Origin: an uncultured Shinella sp.
Lineage (GTDB): Bacteria > Pseudomonadota > Alphaproteobacteria > Rhizobiales > Rhizobiaceae
NCBI RefSeq assembly: GCF_946479415.1
Contig: NZ_CAMLFY010000061.1
Coordinates: forward strand, 1-25,309
Direction: 5' to 3'
Length of the DNA stretch: 25,309 nucleotides
Shown here piece by piece: positions 8,186 through 17,269 of this stretch (its first letter is position 1; each line of letters begins with the position of its first letter). The notes beneath the pieces are model-generated. The model was not told the DNA's origin. It made no database searches and saw only the letters and a program-made list of their open reading frames with translations. A program made the position numbers and the translations under genes.

Positions 8186-9082
8186 CTATTCCTTCACAGC
8201 GCCCGTCATGGACGAGACGTAGTAGTCGACGAAGAAGGAATAGAGGATGACGACCGGGAGTGAGCCGAAGAGCGCGCCCGCCATCAGGGCGCCCCATTCG
8301 AAGACATCGCCGCGCACGAGCTCCGTCAGAACTCCGACGGGCACCGTCTTGTTTTCCGACGACTGGATGAAGGTGAGCGCGTAGATGAACTCGTTCCACG
8401 ACAGCGTGAAGGCAAAGATGCCGGCGGAGATGAGGCCGGGCACGGCAAGCGGCAGGATGATCTTGACGAGGATCTGCCAGCGCGAGGCGCCATCGACCAG
8501 CGCGCTCTCCTCCAGTTCGAAGGGGATCGAGCGGAAATAGCCCATCAGCAGCCAGGTGCAGAAGGGAATGAGGAAGGTCGGATAGGTGAAGATCAGCGCG
8601 AGCCGCGAATCGTACATGCCCAGCTTGAACACGATGAAGGCGAGCGGGATGAACAGGATCGACGGCGGCACGAGATAGGCGAGGAAGATGAGCAGCCCGA
8701 CGGAGCGCGAGCCGGTGAAGCGCACGCGCTCGATCGCGTAGGCGCCGAAGACGGAGGCTGCGAGCGACAGGAAGGTCGAGCAGACGGCAACCAGCATCGT
8801 GTTCCACAGCCAGCCGGGATAGGACGTCTCGAACAGCAGGTACTTGATGTGATCGAGCGTCGCATCGACGACCCAGAACGGGCTGTAGTTGTTGTAATCG
8901 GTCAACTGGGAATTGGGCTTCACCGAGGTGATGGCCATCCAGTAGAACGGGAAGAGCAGCACGAAGACGAAGACGGCCATCGGCAGGTAGAGCATGACGA
9001 TGCGCCGCGGCAGGCGGTTCAGGTAGCTCATGCCTTCGGCATTGTCGACGAGGACGTCGGCCGGGACTTTAGTGGTGGTCAT
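8186..9082 (-). CDS. CUT1 ABC transporter permease, MalG-type
   Basis: This 298-residue inner-membrane subunit would form the channel of a carbohydrate or sugar-acid importer together with the permease just upstream. Six hydrophobic segments are visible, from MLYLPMAVFVFVLLFPFYW to the end. The cytoplasmic EAA loop reads EESALVDGASRWQILVKIIL then PLAVPG, the surface that contacts the ATPase. The start is the ATG at 9082, with GGGAG 8 nt before it; an upstream ATG at 9142 lies inside the neighbouring gene and is unlikely. There are 16 bp between it and the preceding permease stop, so they are one transcript. This is the last gene of the minus-strand operon. Confidence 0.92.
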   Translation of the reverse strand: MTTTKVPADVLVDNAEGMSYLNRLPRRIVMLYLPMAVFVFVLLFPFYWMAITSVKPNSQLTDYNNYSPFWVVDATLDHIKYLLFETSYPGWLWNTMLVAVCSTFLSLAASVFGAYAIERVRFTGSRSVGLLIFLAYLVPPSILFIPLAFIVFKLGMYDSRLALIFTYPTFLIPFCTWLLMGYFRSIPFELEESALVDGASRWQILVKIILPLAVPGLISAGIFAFTLSWNEFIYALTFIQSSENKTVPVGVLTELVRGDVFEWGALMAGALFGSLPVVILYSFFVDYYVSSMTGAVKE

Positions 9083-9098
9083 GGTCTTTCTCCCGAGA

Positions 9099-10031
9099 TC
9101 AATCCTGGCCGCCCTGCTGCCATTTGCGGCGTTGCAGGCCAAAGAAGCTGAACATGATGGCGGCGAGCAGAAAGGGCACCATGGCGACCGCGATCGCCGC
9201 GCCCTCGCCGAGCTGTCCGCCGGGAATGCCGCGCTGGAACGAAAGCGTTGCCATCAGGTGCGTGGCGTTCACCGGCCCGCCCTTGGTCAAAACGTAGATC
9301 AGCTGAAAGTCCGTGAAGGTGAAGAGCACCGAGAAGGTCATGACGACGGCGATGATCGGCGTCAGCATGGGTAGCGTCACATAGCGGAAGCGCTGCCAGC
9401 TGGTCGCCCCGTCGAGCGATGCCGCCTCCTGCAGCGAGGCCGGAATGGTCTGCAGGCCCGCAAGCAGCGAGATCGCCACGAAGGGGATGCCGCGCCAGAC
9501 ATTGGCGGCGATCACCGAGGCACGCGCATTGTTGGCGTCGCCGAGAAAGTTGATCGGGCCGTCGATGATGCCGAGTTCCATCAGCGACCAGGAGATGATG
9601 GAGAACTGGCTGTCGTAGATCCACCAGAAGGCAAGCGCCGAAAGCACCGTCGGCACCACCCAGGGCAGAAGCACGATCGCCCGGAAGAAGGATTTGAACG
9701 GAAGGTTCTGGTTGAGAAGCAGCGCCAGCCAGAGCCCGAGCGCGAACTTCAGCACGGACGCCACGAACGTGTAGAGCAGCGTGTTGAAGACCGAGAGCCA
9801 GAAGACCTTGTCGCTCGCCAGGAATGCGTAGTTCTCCAGCCCGATGTAAACGCCGTCGCGGCCGATGCGCGTGTCGGTGAAGCCGAGCCAGACGCCGAGC
9901 CCGAGCGGGTAGGTGAGGAAGCAGAAGAGGAACACCGCCGCCGGCAGCATGAAGAGGAAGCCGAGTATATTGTTGTTCTGCATGAGCGACGCCATGGCGG
10001 ATGGCTGTCTTTCGGACGGCACGGTGGACAT
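9099..10031 (-). CDS. CUT1 ABC transporter permease, MalF-type
   Basis: The 310-residue permease has an N-terminal hydrophobic segment (ILGFLFMLPAAVFLFCFLTY) followed by five more. Its EAA loop reads EAASLDGATSWQRFRYVTLP. It should pair with the MalG-type subunit downstream and with the ATPase and binding protein upstream. The ATG at 10031 is preceded by GGGAG at a spacing of about 7 nt; the frame is open to 10067 but that extension has no site. Members of this family import mono- or oligosaccharides, polyols and related compounds. Here the substrate is suggested only by the tetronate genes in the same operon. Confidence 0.92.
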   Translation of the reverse strand: MSTVPSERQPSAMASLMQNNNILGFLFMLPAAVFLFCFLTYPLGLGVWLGFTDTRIGRDGVYIGLENYAFLASDKVFWLSVFNTLLYTFVASVLKFALGLWLALLLNQNLPFKSFFRAIVLLPWVVPTVLSALAFWWIYDSQFSIISWSLMELGIIDGPINFLGDANNARASVIAANVWRGIPFVAISLLAGLQTIPASLQEAASLDGATSWQRFRYVTLPMLTPIIAVVMTFSVLFTFTDFQLIYVLTKGGPVNATHLMATLSFQRGIPGGQLGEGAAIAVAMVPFLLAAIMFSFFGLQRRKWQQGGQD

Positions 10032-10112
10032 CGATGTTCTCCCGCTGCGCGATTGTCTGGAGTGCACCGGCGGCGCGAGGCCGCCGGTGGCGATTATGGC
10101 CTCACGTCCGCG

Positions 10113-11420
10113 TCAGACGCGATAGTAGCGGTTGGCGCGCCGCTCCGCTTCGGTCGCGGCTTCCTCCGGCGTCATCTGGCCGGTGACAGCTGCGGCGAAC
10201 ATGTCGACGAGCACGTAATCCGCCATCACGCCCGCCGAGGCATAGCCGAGCGGACCGGCATAGCCGTTCGGGCGCAGCGTCTCCGAGGCCCGTGCATAGG
10301 GCGCGTGGATCGGGTCCGCCTTCCAGACGGGGTTGTCGGCGAAGGCCTTGAGCGGCTGGCAGCAATAGGCGCTGGCGCCGGTAATCCAGGCGTTCATCTG
10401 GTCGGCTTCCATCATGAACTTGATGTAGGCCTTAGCGGCTTCCGGATATCGCGTGTGGCTGAAGAGCAGCAGCGAACTCGTCTGGTGCAGTTCGACGCTC
10501 TCGCCGACGGGGCCGATCGGGAAGTTCGTCGTGCGCATGTCGGCGGCGATCTCAGCAAGCGCTGGGTCCTTCTTTGCCGCATAGTAGGCGGATACGCCGT
10601 TAGCGATCAGCGACACCTGGCCGGCGAGGAACGCGCGGTTGTTGTTGATGTCCTGCCAACTCTCCGTGCCCGGAATGAAGGTTTCGTAGAGCTGCTTGGC
10701 ATAGTTGATCGCGGAGATCGTCTCCTTGCTGTTGATGGCGACGACGCCTTTTTCGTCCACCATCTTGCCGCCGTGGCTCCACAGCAGCCAATGGGCGTAG
10801 TTGTTGCCGTCGCCGACGGCCTTGCCATGCGGGAAGCCGGCCGGCGTGCCCTTGGCCTTCAGCCCCTTGCAAAGTTCGAGGAAGCCGGCCGTGTCCTTCG
10901 GGAACTCCTTGAAGCCCGCGGCCTCCATGTGGCTCTGGCGATAGACGACGGCGTTGCCGATGGCGGTCAGCGGCATGGCGATGAACTTGTTGTCGCGCGT
11001 CGCATATCCCTTCATGCCGTCATACCAGCCGCCGTATTTGCCGCCGAGATAGGTGGCAAGCTCCGTCAGGTCGACAAGCTTGTCGGGATACTGGTGTGCA
11101 TCGTCGAACCAGCACATGACCATGTCCGGGCCGGATCCGACATTCGCGGCAACGGCCGACTTCGGGCGGATGTCCTCCCAGCTCTCCTTATCGACCCGCA
11201 CCTCGACGCCGGTCGCCTCGGTGAACTTCTTGGTGTTGGCAAGCCATGCATCCTCGTCGCCCTGCACGAAGGGCGTCCAGCGCAGCAGACGAAGGCTCGC
11301 CCCTTCCTCCGGCTTGTAGACCGGCTCGGCCGCCTGGGCGAAACTCGGGCGGATGCCGAGGCCGGCGAGGCCTGCCACGGCGGCGGATGTTGCGAGAAAG
11401 TCGCGTCTCTTGAACGTCAT
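10113..11420 (-). CDS. Extracellular solute-binding protein (family 1) with Tat-type signal
   Basis: This is a 435-residue periplasmic receptor for the ABC importer. The N-terminus MTFKRRDFLATSAAVAGLAG has a twin-arginine motif (RRDFL) and a hydrophobic stretch ending at a likely Ala-x-Ala cleavage site near SFAQA, so export folded through Tat is probable. The mature part follows the family 1 fold (LRLLRWTPFVQGDEDAWLAN near the start, and a MPLTAIGNAVVYRQ strand later). The start is the ATG at 11420, with AAGGAGGAG about 6-8 nt before it; a TTG two codons upstream is weaker. The gene is 81 bp ahead of the MalF-type permease and 148 bp after the ATPase gene. That gap is structured and may set the usual high expression of the binding protein. 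Confidence 0.92.
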   Translation of the reverse strand: MTFKRRDFLATSAAVAGLAGLGIRPSFAQAAEPVYKPEEGASLRLLRWTPFVQGDEDAWLANTKKFTEATGVEVRVDKESWEDIRPKSAVAANVGSGPDMVMCWFDDAHQYPDKLVDLTELATYLGGKYGGWYDGMKGYATRDNKFIAMPLTAIGNAVVYRQSHMEAAGFKEFPKDTAGFLELCKGLKAKGTPAGFPHGKAVGDGNNYAHWLLWSHGGKMVDEKGVVAINSKETISAINYAKQLYETFIPGTESWQDINNNRAFLAGQVSLIANGVSAYYAAKKDPALAEIAADMRTTNFPIGPVGESVELHQTSSLLLFSHTRYPEAAKAYIKFMMEADQMNAWITGASAYCCQPLKAFADNPVWKADPIHAPYARASETLRPNGYAGPLGYASAGVMADYVLVDMFAAAVTGQMTPEEAATEAERRANRYYRV

Positions 11421-11568
11421 TTCCAACTCCTCCTTGGATTACGGGGGCTCCTTGTTACGGCACCGCCACCCCGTTCAGGCGAATGCCACGCAGCGGTGCC
11501 CGGCCAGGCCGGGAACCATTCCCCCACAGACGCTTCCGAGCCCTTCCTCCCGATAGCGCCGGCGGTAT
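11421..11568 (-). promoter_or_regulatory. Structured spacer between the ATPase and binding-protein genes
   Basis: The 148 bp contain two inverted repeats. CCCGGCC-A-GGCCGGG lies at 11499-11513, and an 8-bp pair GGCACCGC (11459-11466) with GCGGTGCC (11493-11500) spans a 26-nt loop. The two structures share two bases. All other gaps in this operon are shorter than 100 bp. Such hairpins ahead of a binding-protein gene commonly stabilise or partly terminate the message; which one applies is inference. Confidence 0.4.
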
Positions 11569-12636
<1,068 letters not shown>

Positions 12637-12717
12637 TATCCGCTCCTCCCAAAGCTTGTTTTCATTGCGGTCCAGCCGCGCGGCCTCCTCGGCCGCCCTG
12701 CTGCCCGTTTCGCTGTT

Positions 12718-13494
12718 CTATCCCCGCCCGACCAGCGGCATCTTCGTCGCCATCACGGTCATGGTCAGCACATTCGCCTCCAGCGGAAGGCTCGCCATGT
12801 AGACGACCGCGTCGGCGACATGCTTGACCGGCATCGTCGGTTCGCTCGCGATCTCGCCATTGGCCTGCAGCACGCCGCCGCTCATCTTCGAGGTCATGTC
12901 CGTCGCGGCATTGCCGATGTCGATCTGCCCGCAGGCGATGTCGTACTTGCGGCCGTCGAGCGCCGTCGATTTGGTGAGGCCGGCAATTGCGTGTTTCGTC
13001 GCCGTGTAGGGCGCCGAATTCGGACGGGGGGTCGATGCGGAGATGGACCCGTTGTTGATGATGCGCCCGCCGCGCGGCGCCTGCGCCTTCATCAGCTTGA
13101 AGGCCTCCTGCGTGCACAGGAACGCGCCCGTCAGGTTCGCCGCGAGGATGCCGCTCCATTGCTCGAAGGAGACCTCCTCCAACGGGATCGCCGGCACGTT
13201 GGAGCCCGCATTGTTGACGAGGACATCGAGCCTGCCGAATTCACGCCTGATTTCACCGAACAAGGAGGCGACCTGCGCGGGATCGCCGACGTCGCAGGCG
13301 ATCGCCCGCACAGGATTGCCCGTTTCGCCGGAAAGCGCCTGCGCTGCGGTCTTCAGCACCTCAATACGCCGGCCGGTGATCACGACCGTGTAGCCTTCGG
13401 CGCTAAGCGCCTGCGCCATGCCGAGGCCCACGCCCGTTCCGGCGCCCGTCACCAGCGCGATCCTGTCCTTGCCGGTTCGTACCCAGTCCGTCAT
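12718..13494 (-). CDS. Short-chain dehydrogenase/reductase of unassigned substrate
   Basis: This 258-residue classical SDR is an NAD(P)-dependent oxidoreductase. The cofactor motif TGAGTGVG is at residues 16-23, NNAG at 94-97, the catalytic Ser at about 150 (INNGSISA), and YTATK gives Tyr163 and Lys167. The start at 13494 overlaps the ribosome path of denD: the order is TGA-C-ATG, one base between the denD stop and this start, so the two are translationally coupled. The known tetronate pathways need only DenD and LtnD as dehydrogenases. This enzyme therefore probably oxidises or reduces another compound, possibly the imported precursor. That assignment is inference. Confidence 0.9.
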   Translation of the reverse strand: MTDWVRTGKDRIALVTGAGTGVGLGMAQALSAEGYTVVITGRRIEVLKTAAQALSGETGNPVRAIACDVGDPAQVASLFGEIRREFGRLDVLVNNAGSNVPAIPLEEVSFEQWSGILAANLTGAFLCTQEAFKLMKAQAPRGGRIINNGSISASTPRPNSAPYTATKHAIAGLTKSTALDGRKYDIACGQIDIGNAATDMTSKMSGGVLQANGEIASEPTMPVKHVADAVVYMASLPLEANVLTMTVMATKMPLVGRG

Positions 13495-13495
13495 G

Positions 13496-14479
13496 TCAGA
13501 TGTTTCCTCCGAGTTCGTCTTCGATGTGGATGTGCACGATCTCGTCGAACGTGGTCTCCGCCCTGAAACCCAAGGCAGTGGCGCGCCGAGCGTCGAAATC
13601 CGTCGCCCAGCCGGCAACGATCCGGGCGATCACCGGATCCGGCTCGCGGCGGATCAGCGACACGGCCTTCGGCCCGGCGACGCGGCCCAGCGCCTCAATC
13701 TCCTCGCCCACCAGCGCCGAGAGGCCGGGCATGGTGAGGTTGCGGCGCGGGCCGATGCGCGACGTGTCCATTGCCGCGGCGTGAACGAAGAAACCGATCG
13801 CCGAGCGCGGGCTGGCAAACCAGTGCCGCACGCTCTCGTCCACCGGCAGCACAGCCTCTTGGCCGGCCAGCGGCTCGCGCAGGATATTGGAGAAGAAGCC
13901 GGACGCGGCCTTGTTCGGCTTGCCCGGGCGAATGCAGATTGTCGGCAACCGGATGCCGACGCCGTCAAAAAATCCCTTGCGCGTATAGTCGGCGAGCAGC
14001 AGCTCCGAAATCGCCTTCTGGGTGCCGTAGCTCGTCAGCGGCGTCGAGAAGAACTCGTCGCCGATCTTCTTCGGGAAAGGCTCGCCGAACACGGCAATCG
14101 AAGACGCGAAGATGACGCGCGGCTTGTAGGGCTCCTTCATGCCTTCCTGGCGGATCGCCTCGAAGAACATCCGCGTGCCGTCGAGATTGACCTTGTAGCC
14201 GAGGTCGAAGTCAGCTTCCGCCTCGCCCGAGACGATAGCGGCTAGATGGAAGATCACGTCCGGCCGTTTTGCCACAAGCGTTTCGGCAGCACCCGGCTCC
14301 GAGACATCGAGGGCCAGCGCCGTCGAGATCGAAACGAGCACGGCGGGCACCGGCGGCGCGACCGCGTCGACGAGCGTCAGCGTCTCCACGTCGCTGCCGA
14401 GCACGCCCGGCTGGCCGGCGATCTTCTCCACCAGCTTGCGGCCGATCATGCCAGCCGCTCCGATCACCATCACATGCAT
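13496..14479 (-). CDS. denD: D-erythronate dehydrogenase (extended SDR)
   Basis: This 327-residue NAD-dependent epimerase/dehydratase-like protein matches the DenD family, which oxidises D-erythronate at C2 to 2-oxo-tetronate in the DUF1537 kinase pathway. It begins [20 protein letters not shown] with the GxxGxxG loop at residues 7-13. It has [11 protein letters not shown] around residues 124-134 and the catalytic pair Tyr151/Lys155 in YGTQK. The ATG at 14479 has GAGGAGG about 10 nt upstream; an in-frame TTG at 14488 lies too close to that site. It lies between the GntR regulator (54 bp upstream) and the coupled SDR. The company of otnI, otnK, otnC and ltnD makes the specific assignment firm. 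Confidence 0.9.
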   Translation of the reverse strand: MHVMVIGAAGMIGRKLVEKIAGQPGVLGSDVETLTLVDAVAPPVPAVLVSISTALALDVSEPGAAETLVAKRPDVIFHLAAIVSGEAEADFDLGYKVNLDGTRMFFEAIRQEGMKEPYKPRVIFASSIAVFGEPFPKKIGDEFFSTPLTSYGTQKAISELLLADYTRKGFFDGVGIRLPTICIRPGKPNKAASGFFSNILREPLAGQEAVLPVDESVRHWFASPRSAIGFFVHAAAMDTSRIGPRRNLTMPGLSALVGEEIEALGRVAGPKAVSLIRREPDPVIARIVAGWATDFDARRATALGFRAETTFDEIVHIHIEDELGGNI

Positions 14480-14533
14480 AGGCGGCAAACCTCCTCTTCG
14501 TTGCCCTGCCGACAGGGACGGTCTCTCCTCGTG

Positions 14534-15298
14534 TCATTTCGTCCCGGCACGCCCTGCGTTTCCGCCGGCCACCAGTTCCTTCGTCGTCTCATAGATGCGC
14601 AGCAGATGCTTGCGGAAGGCAGCGACCACCGCCTCCCGGTCGTGCCGCCGAAGCACTTCGACGATCTCGGCATGGTCGCGATAGCTCGCGGCAATTGCAC
14701 CGGGGTGCGACATGGCCGAACGGCGGAAATCCATCATGTAGGTGTAAAGATCCGTCACGAAGTCTGAGAGTAGCGGGTTGCCGCAGGCCCGGTAGATCGC
14801 GACGTGGAATTCCCGGTCGCAGATGAGGAAGCGCATGGCATCGTCACCGCCGACGCGGTGCGCCTCCAGAAGATCGTTGAGCTTGCCAAGCGTCTCCGCG
14901 TCGATCCGCTCGGCCGCGTCGCCGACCACGCTGAGTTCAAGCAGGAGCCGGGCGGCATGTACGGATTCCAGATCATAGCTGTCGATCGCGCTCGGCGAGG
15001 CGATCGTGACCGTCAGGTGGCTCAGATCGACGTTGCACACCCGCGTGCGGCTGCCCTGCGCCACCTCCAAGATATCGCGGGCGGCAAGCTGCTGGATGGC
15101 GCCGCGCACCGTCTCGCGGCTCACATGCATGACGCTGGCCAGTTCCCGCTCGCCCGGGAGCTCGTCGCCGGGGCGCAGCATGTTGGTGGCAATAAGCACC
15201 ATGATCTTCTCGGCGATGAGGTCGCGCGCCGTGCGGCGGTCGAGCGACGTCCCGAGCCGGGGTATTTCCGCCAGAACCGGACGACCGTCCATCGCCAT
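14534..15298 (-). CDS. GntR-family regulator, FCD/FadR subfamily
   Basis: This 254-residue regulator has an N-terminal winged helix at about residues 19-88 (LIAEKIMVLIATNMLRPGDE, then LPGERELASVMHVSRETVRG). The C-terminal helical FCD ligand domain covers about 105-235 (FHVAIYRACGNPLLSDFVTD). FCD regulators often bind a small sugar acid and metal; here a tetronate or pathway intermediate is the likely effector. I choose the ATG at 15298 because GGAG lies about 8 nt before it. The frame is open to 15400, but that part covers the operator and looks non-coding. It sits inside the operon between otnI and denD and probably controls its own promoter through the inverted repeat at 15311-15339. Confidence 0.9.
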   Translation of the reverse strand: MAMDGRPVLAEIPRLGTSLDRRTARDLIAEKIMVLIATNMLRPGDELPGERELASVMHVSRETVRGAIQQLAARDILEVAQGSRTRVCNVDLSHLTVTIASPSAIDSYDLESVHAARLLLELSVVGDAAERIDAETLGKLNDLLEAHRVGGDDAMRFLICDREFHVAIYRACGNPLLSDFVTDLYTYMMDFRRSAMSHPGAIAASYRDHAEIVEVLRRHDREAVVAAFRKHLLRIYETTKELVAGGNAGRAGTK

Positions 15299-15310
15299 GT
15301 GTGTCTCCAG

Positions 15311-15339
15311 CTGATCTACTGGTTGGTCCACCAGATCAG
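15311..15339. promoter_or_regulatory. Probable GntR operator upstream of the GntR gene
   Basis: An inverted repeat with outer arms CTGATC (15311-15316) and GATCAG (15334-15339) encloses CTGGT-TGGTCC-ACCAG (15319-15334). The inner part contains TGGTCCACCA, matching the TGGT/ACCA half-sites typical of FadR-subfamily regulators. It lies between the otnI stop and the GntR start. A weak promoter (TTGACG at 15368-15373 and ATTGTT at 15345-15350, both read on the minus strand) is just upstream, so the site would lie at or just after the transcription start and suit repression. Confidence 0.55.
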
Positions 15340-15396
15340 TTACGAACAATGCCGGAAAAGCCGCCTCCGTCAAGGTAAGTTCGTTGCCGCACCCCA

Positions 15397-16209
15397 TCAA
15401 AGGATTGAACCTTGATTGTGCGCCGCAATTTCACCTTGAGCAGCTTTGGCCCATACCAGCCAGCCCAACCCCGACAACGTTTCCCCTGCCGGTCGGTATT
15501 CGCAACCGACCCAACCGCCATAACCGAGCGCATCGAGAGCGGCAAAGAGGCGGAAATCGTCGAGCTCACCGGTGCCCGGCTCATGCCGCTCCGGCACCGA
15601 GGCGACCTGGATATGACCGATGACCGGCATCGTTGCAGCAAGCCCCTTGAGCACGTCGCCGTGCAGGATCTGGCGATGGTAGATGTCGTACTGGAGCTTC
15701 AGATGCGGATGGTCCAGTTTCTCGACGATCTCCACCGCGCGATTGAAATCATTGAGGAAATATCCAGGCATGTCGCGCCCGTTGATCGGTTCGATCAGCA
15801 GCGTGCGCCCCGTGGCGCCCACCGCATCGGCGGCAAAGCGCACCGCATCCAGGTAGGCCGCCGCCGCCGCATCACCGGCCGGCGCAATTCCCGCCATCAT
15901 GTGCAGGCTCGGCACGTCGAGCACACGCGCATAGTCGAGCGCCGTCGCAACCGATTGCCGGAATTCCTGTGTGCGCCCGGTCACGGCCGCAAGGCCCCGG
16001 TCGCCCTTCGACCAGTCGCCGGGCGGCAGGTTGAACAAGACCGGCTTCAGCCCGGCCTCCCGCAGGGCATCGGCGACGACCTCGGCCGGATGGTCGTAGG
16101 GAAACAGGAACTCGACCGCCGTGAACCCCGCCGCCGCCGCCGCGCGAAAGCGCTCGAGGAAGGGCACCTCGCCAAACATCATCGAGAGATTGGCGGCGAA
16201 ACGGGGCAT
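15397..16209 (-). CDS. otnI: 2-oxo-tetronate isomerase
   Basis: This 270-residue protein is a TIM-barrel sugar-phosphate-isomerase-like enzyme of the hydroxypyruvate isomerase family, matching OtnI. OtnI converts the 2-oxo-tetronate made by DenD or LtnD into the 3-oxo-tetronate used by OtnK. It starts MPRFAANLSMMFGEVPFLER. The metal-site elements LIEPINGRDMPGYFL and, near the C-terminus, GCEYRPAGET supply the conserved Glu residues. The start ATG at 16209 follows the ltnD stop as TGA-C-ATG, one base apart, so the two genes are coupled. The general family includes hydroxypyruvate isomerases, but the neighbours favour OtnI. Confidence 0.92.
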   Translation of the reverse strand: MPRFAANLSMMFGEVPFLERFRAAAAAGFTAVEFLFPYDHPAEVVADALREAGLKPVLFNLPPGDWSKGDRGLAAVTGRTQEFRQSVATALDYARVLDVPSLHMMAGIAPAGDAAAAAYLDAVRFAADAVGATGRTLLIEPINGRDMPGYFLNDFNRAVEIVEKLDHPHLKLQYDIYHRQILHGDVLKGLAATMPVIGHIQVASVPERHEPGTGELDDFRLFAALDALGYGGWVGCEYRPAGETLSGLGWLVWAKAAQGEIAAHNQGSIL

Positions 16210-16210
16210 G

Positions 16211-17131
16211 TCAACGCTCCCCGCCGGCGTCGGGACCGGGAAGCGTCAGCCCGGAAATACCGGCAAGCAGGCGTGCGACGGAGGAATCGTCGTCTTGGCC
16301 CATGCCGGCGGCTTCCGTCATGACAAACAGCTGCAGCGCGGCACTGGTCACCGGCAACGGGAATTTCTGCGTGTGCCCGAGATCGGAGACGATGCCGAGG
16401 TCCTTCGTGAAGATCGATACGGCGCTCAGCGGCGTATAGTCGCCGGCGAGCACATGCGGGATGCGGTTCTCGAACATCCAGCTGTTGCCCGCCGATCTGG
16501 TGATGACCTCGAAAACGCGCGCAATATCGAGGCCAAGGCTCTTCGCGAAGGTGATCGCCTCGCAGGCGACTGCAATATGCACGCCGGCCAGAAGCTGGTT
16601 GACGATCTTAAAGGACGAACCGACGCCGACCGCCTCGCCAAGCCGATAGACGGTCTCGGCCATCGCATCGAGCGCCGGCTGCGCGGCCGCGAAGGCTTCC
16701 GGCGAACCGGAGCCCATCACGGTCAGCCGACCGGATTCCGCCTTGGCCGCACCGCCGCTGATCGGCGCATCGAGGTAGAGGAGGCCCGCCTCCTCGGCCC
16801 GGCCGGCAAAGCCTTGTGCCTCTTGCGGCGCCATGGTCGGAGAAGCGACGATGACGGAACCGGGCCGCATCGCCGCGATCGCGCCCCCGGCGCCATACAG
16901 CACGCTTTCCATCTGCGCCGCGTTGACGACCACGACAACGAGGATGTCCGCGCCGCGCGCAGCCTCGCCGACGCTCTCCGCCGCCTTTCCGCCGGCAGCG
17001 ATCAAGGCCGCCCGCGCATCGGGATTGATGTCATAGCCGGAAACCGGAAGTCCGCCCCGCAGCAGCGCGCGCGCCATGCCGAGGCCCATGGCGCCGAGAC
17101 CGATCATCGCGACCGAATTCGCTGGACTCAT
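16211..17131 (-). CDS. ltnD: L-threonate dehydrogenase (beta-hydroxyacid dehydrogenase family)
   Basis: This 306-residue enzyme oxidises L-threonate at C2 with NAD+, feeding OtnI. The N-terminal Rossmann motif GLGAMG is at residues 11-16, the substrate-binding stretch DAPISGG is near 121-127, and the catalytic Lys175 with Asn178 is in SFKIVNQLLAG. Length and motifs are normal for the family. The frame is open far upstream (to 19270) antisense to the lacI and otnK genes, but the ATG at 17131 has GGGAG 7 nt before it and the residues before it are not protein-like. It is the first gene of the minus-strand arm, reading away from the shared operator region. Other beta-hydroxyacid dehydrogenases (GarR-type) are the main alternative; context decides for LtnD. 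Confidence 0.9.
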   Translation of the reverse strand: MSPANSVAMIGLGAMGLGMARALLRGGLPVSGYDINPDARAALIAAGGKAAESVGEAARGADILVVVVVNAAQMESVLYGAGGAIAAMRPGSVIVASPTMAPQEAQGFAGRAEEAGLLYLDAPISGGAAKAESGRLTVMGSGSPEAFAAAQPALDAMAETVYRLGEAVGVGSSFKIVNQLLAGVHIAVACEAITFAKSLGLDIARVFEVITRSAGNSWMFENRIPHVLAGDYTPLSAVSIFTKDLGIVSDLGHTQKFPLPVTSAALQLFVMTEAAGMGQDDDSSVARLLAGISGLTLPGPDAGGER

Positions 17132-17154
17132 GCCGTTCTCCCTGCCCGCCGCTC

Positions 17155-17184
17155 TTATGACAGCGCTAACATCACGGCAGTCAA
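17155..17184 (-). promoter_or_regulatory. Probable ltnD operon promoter
   Basis: On the minus strand, TTGACT (17179-17184) and TCATAA (17155-17160) are separated by 18 bp. The LacI-type operator at 17157-17172 lies in the spacer and over the -10, so a bound repressor would block RNA polymerase. Confidence 0.5.
17157..17172. promoter_or_regulatory. LacI-family operator, ltnD-proximal copy
   Basis: ATGACAGCGCTAACAT is a near-palindrome around a central CG, as expected for a LacI-family site. It is the exact reverse complement of 17215-17230, and the two centres are 58 bp apart, about five and a half helical turns. Confidence 0.7.
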
Positions 17185-17189
17185 ACACA

Positions 17190-17219
17190 TTGACGCACCC
17201 CGTGCAAGCGAAATATGTT
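17190..17219 (+). promoter_or_regulatory. Probable lacI-otnK-otnC promoter
   Basis: TTGACG (17190-17195) and TATGTT (17214-17219) are 18 bp apart. The second operator begins inside the -10 element, which suggests autorepression of the regulator and control of otnK and otnC by the same site. Confidence 0.5.
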
Positions 17220-17230
17220 AGCGCTGTCAT
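17215..17230. promoter_or_regulatory. LacI-family operator, lacI-proximal copy
   Basis: ATGTTAGCGCTGTCAT is the exact inverse of the ltnD-proximal site and overlaps the lacI -10 region. Two sites bound by one tetramer could loop the 138-bp divergent region. Confidence 0.7.
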
Positions 17231-17269
17231 GCTGCGAACACGCTGCCCTAACCCTTTTAGAGACCGAAC

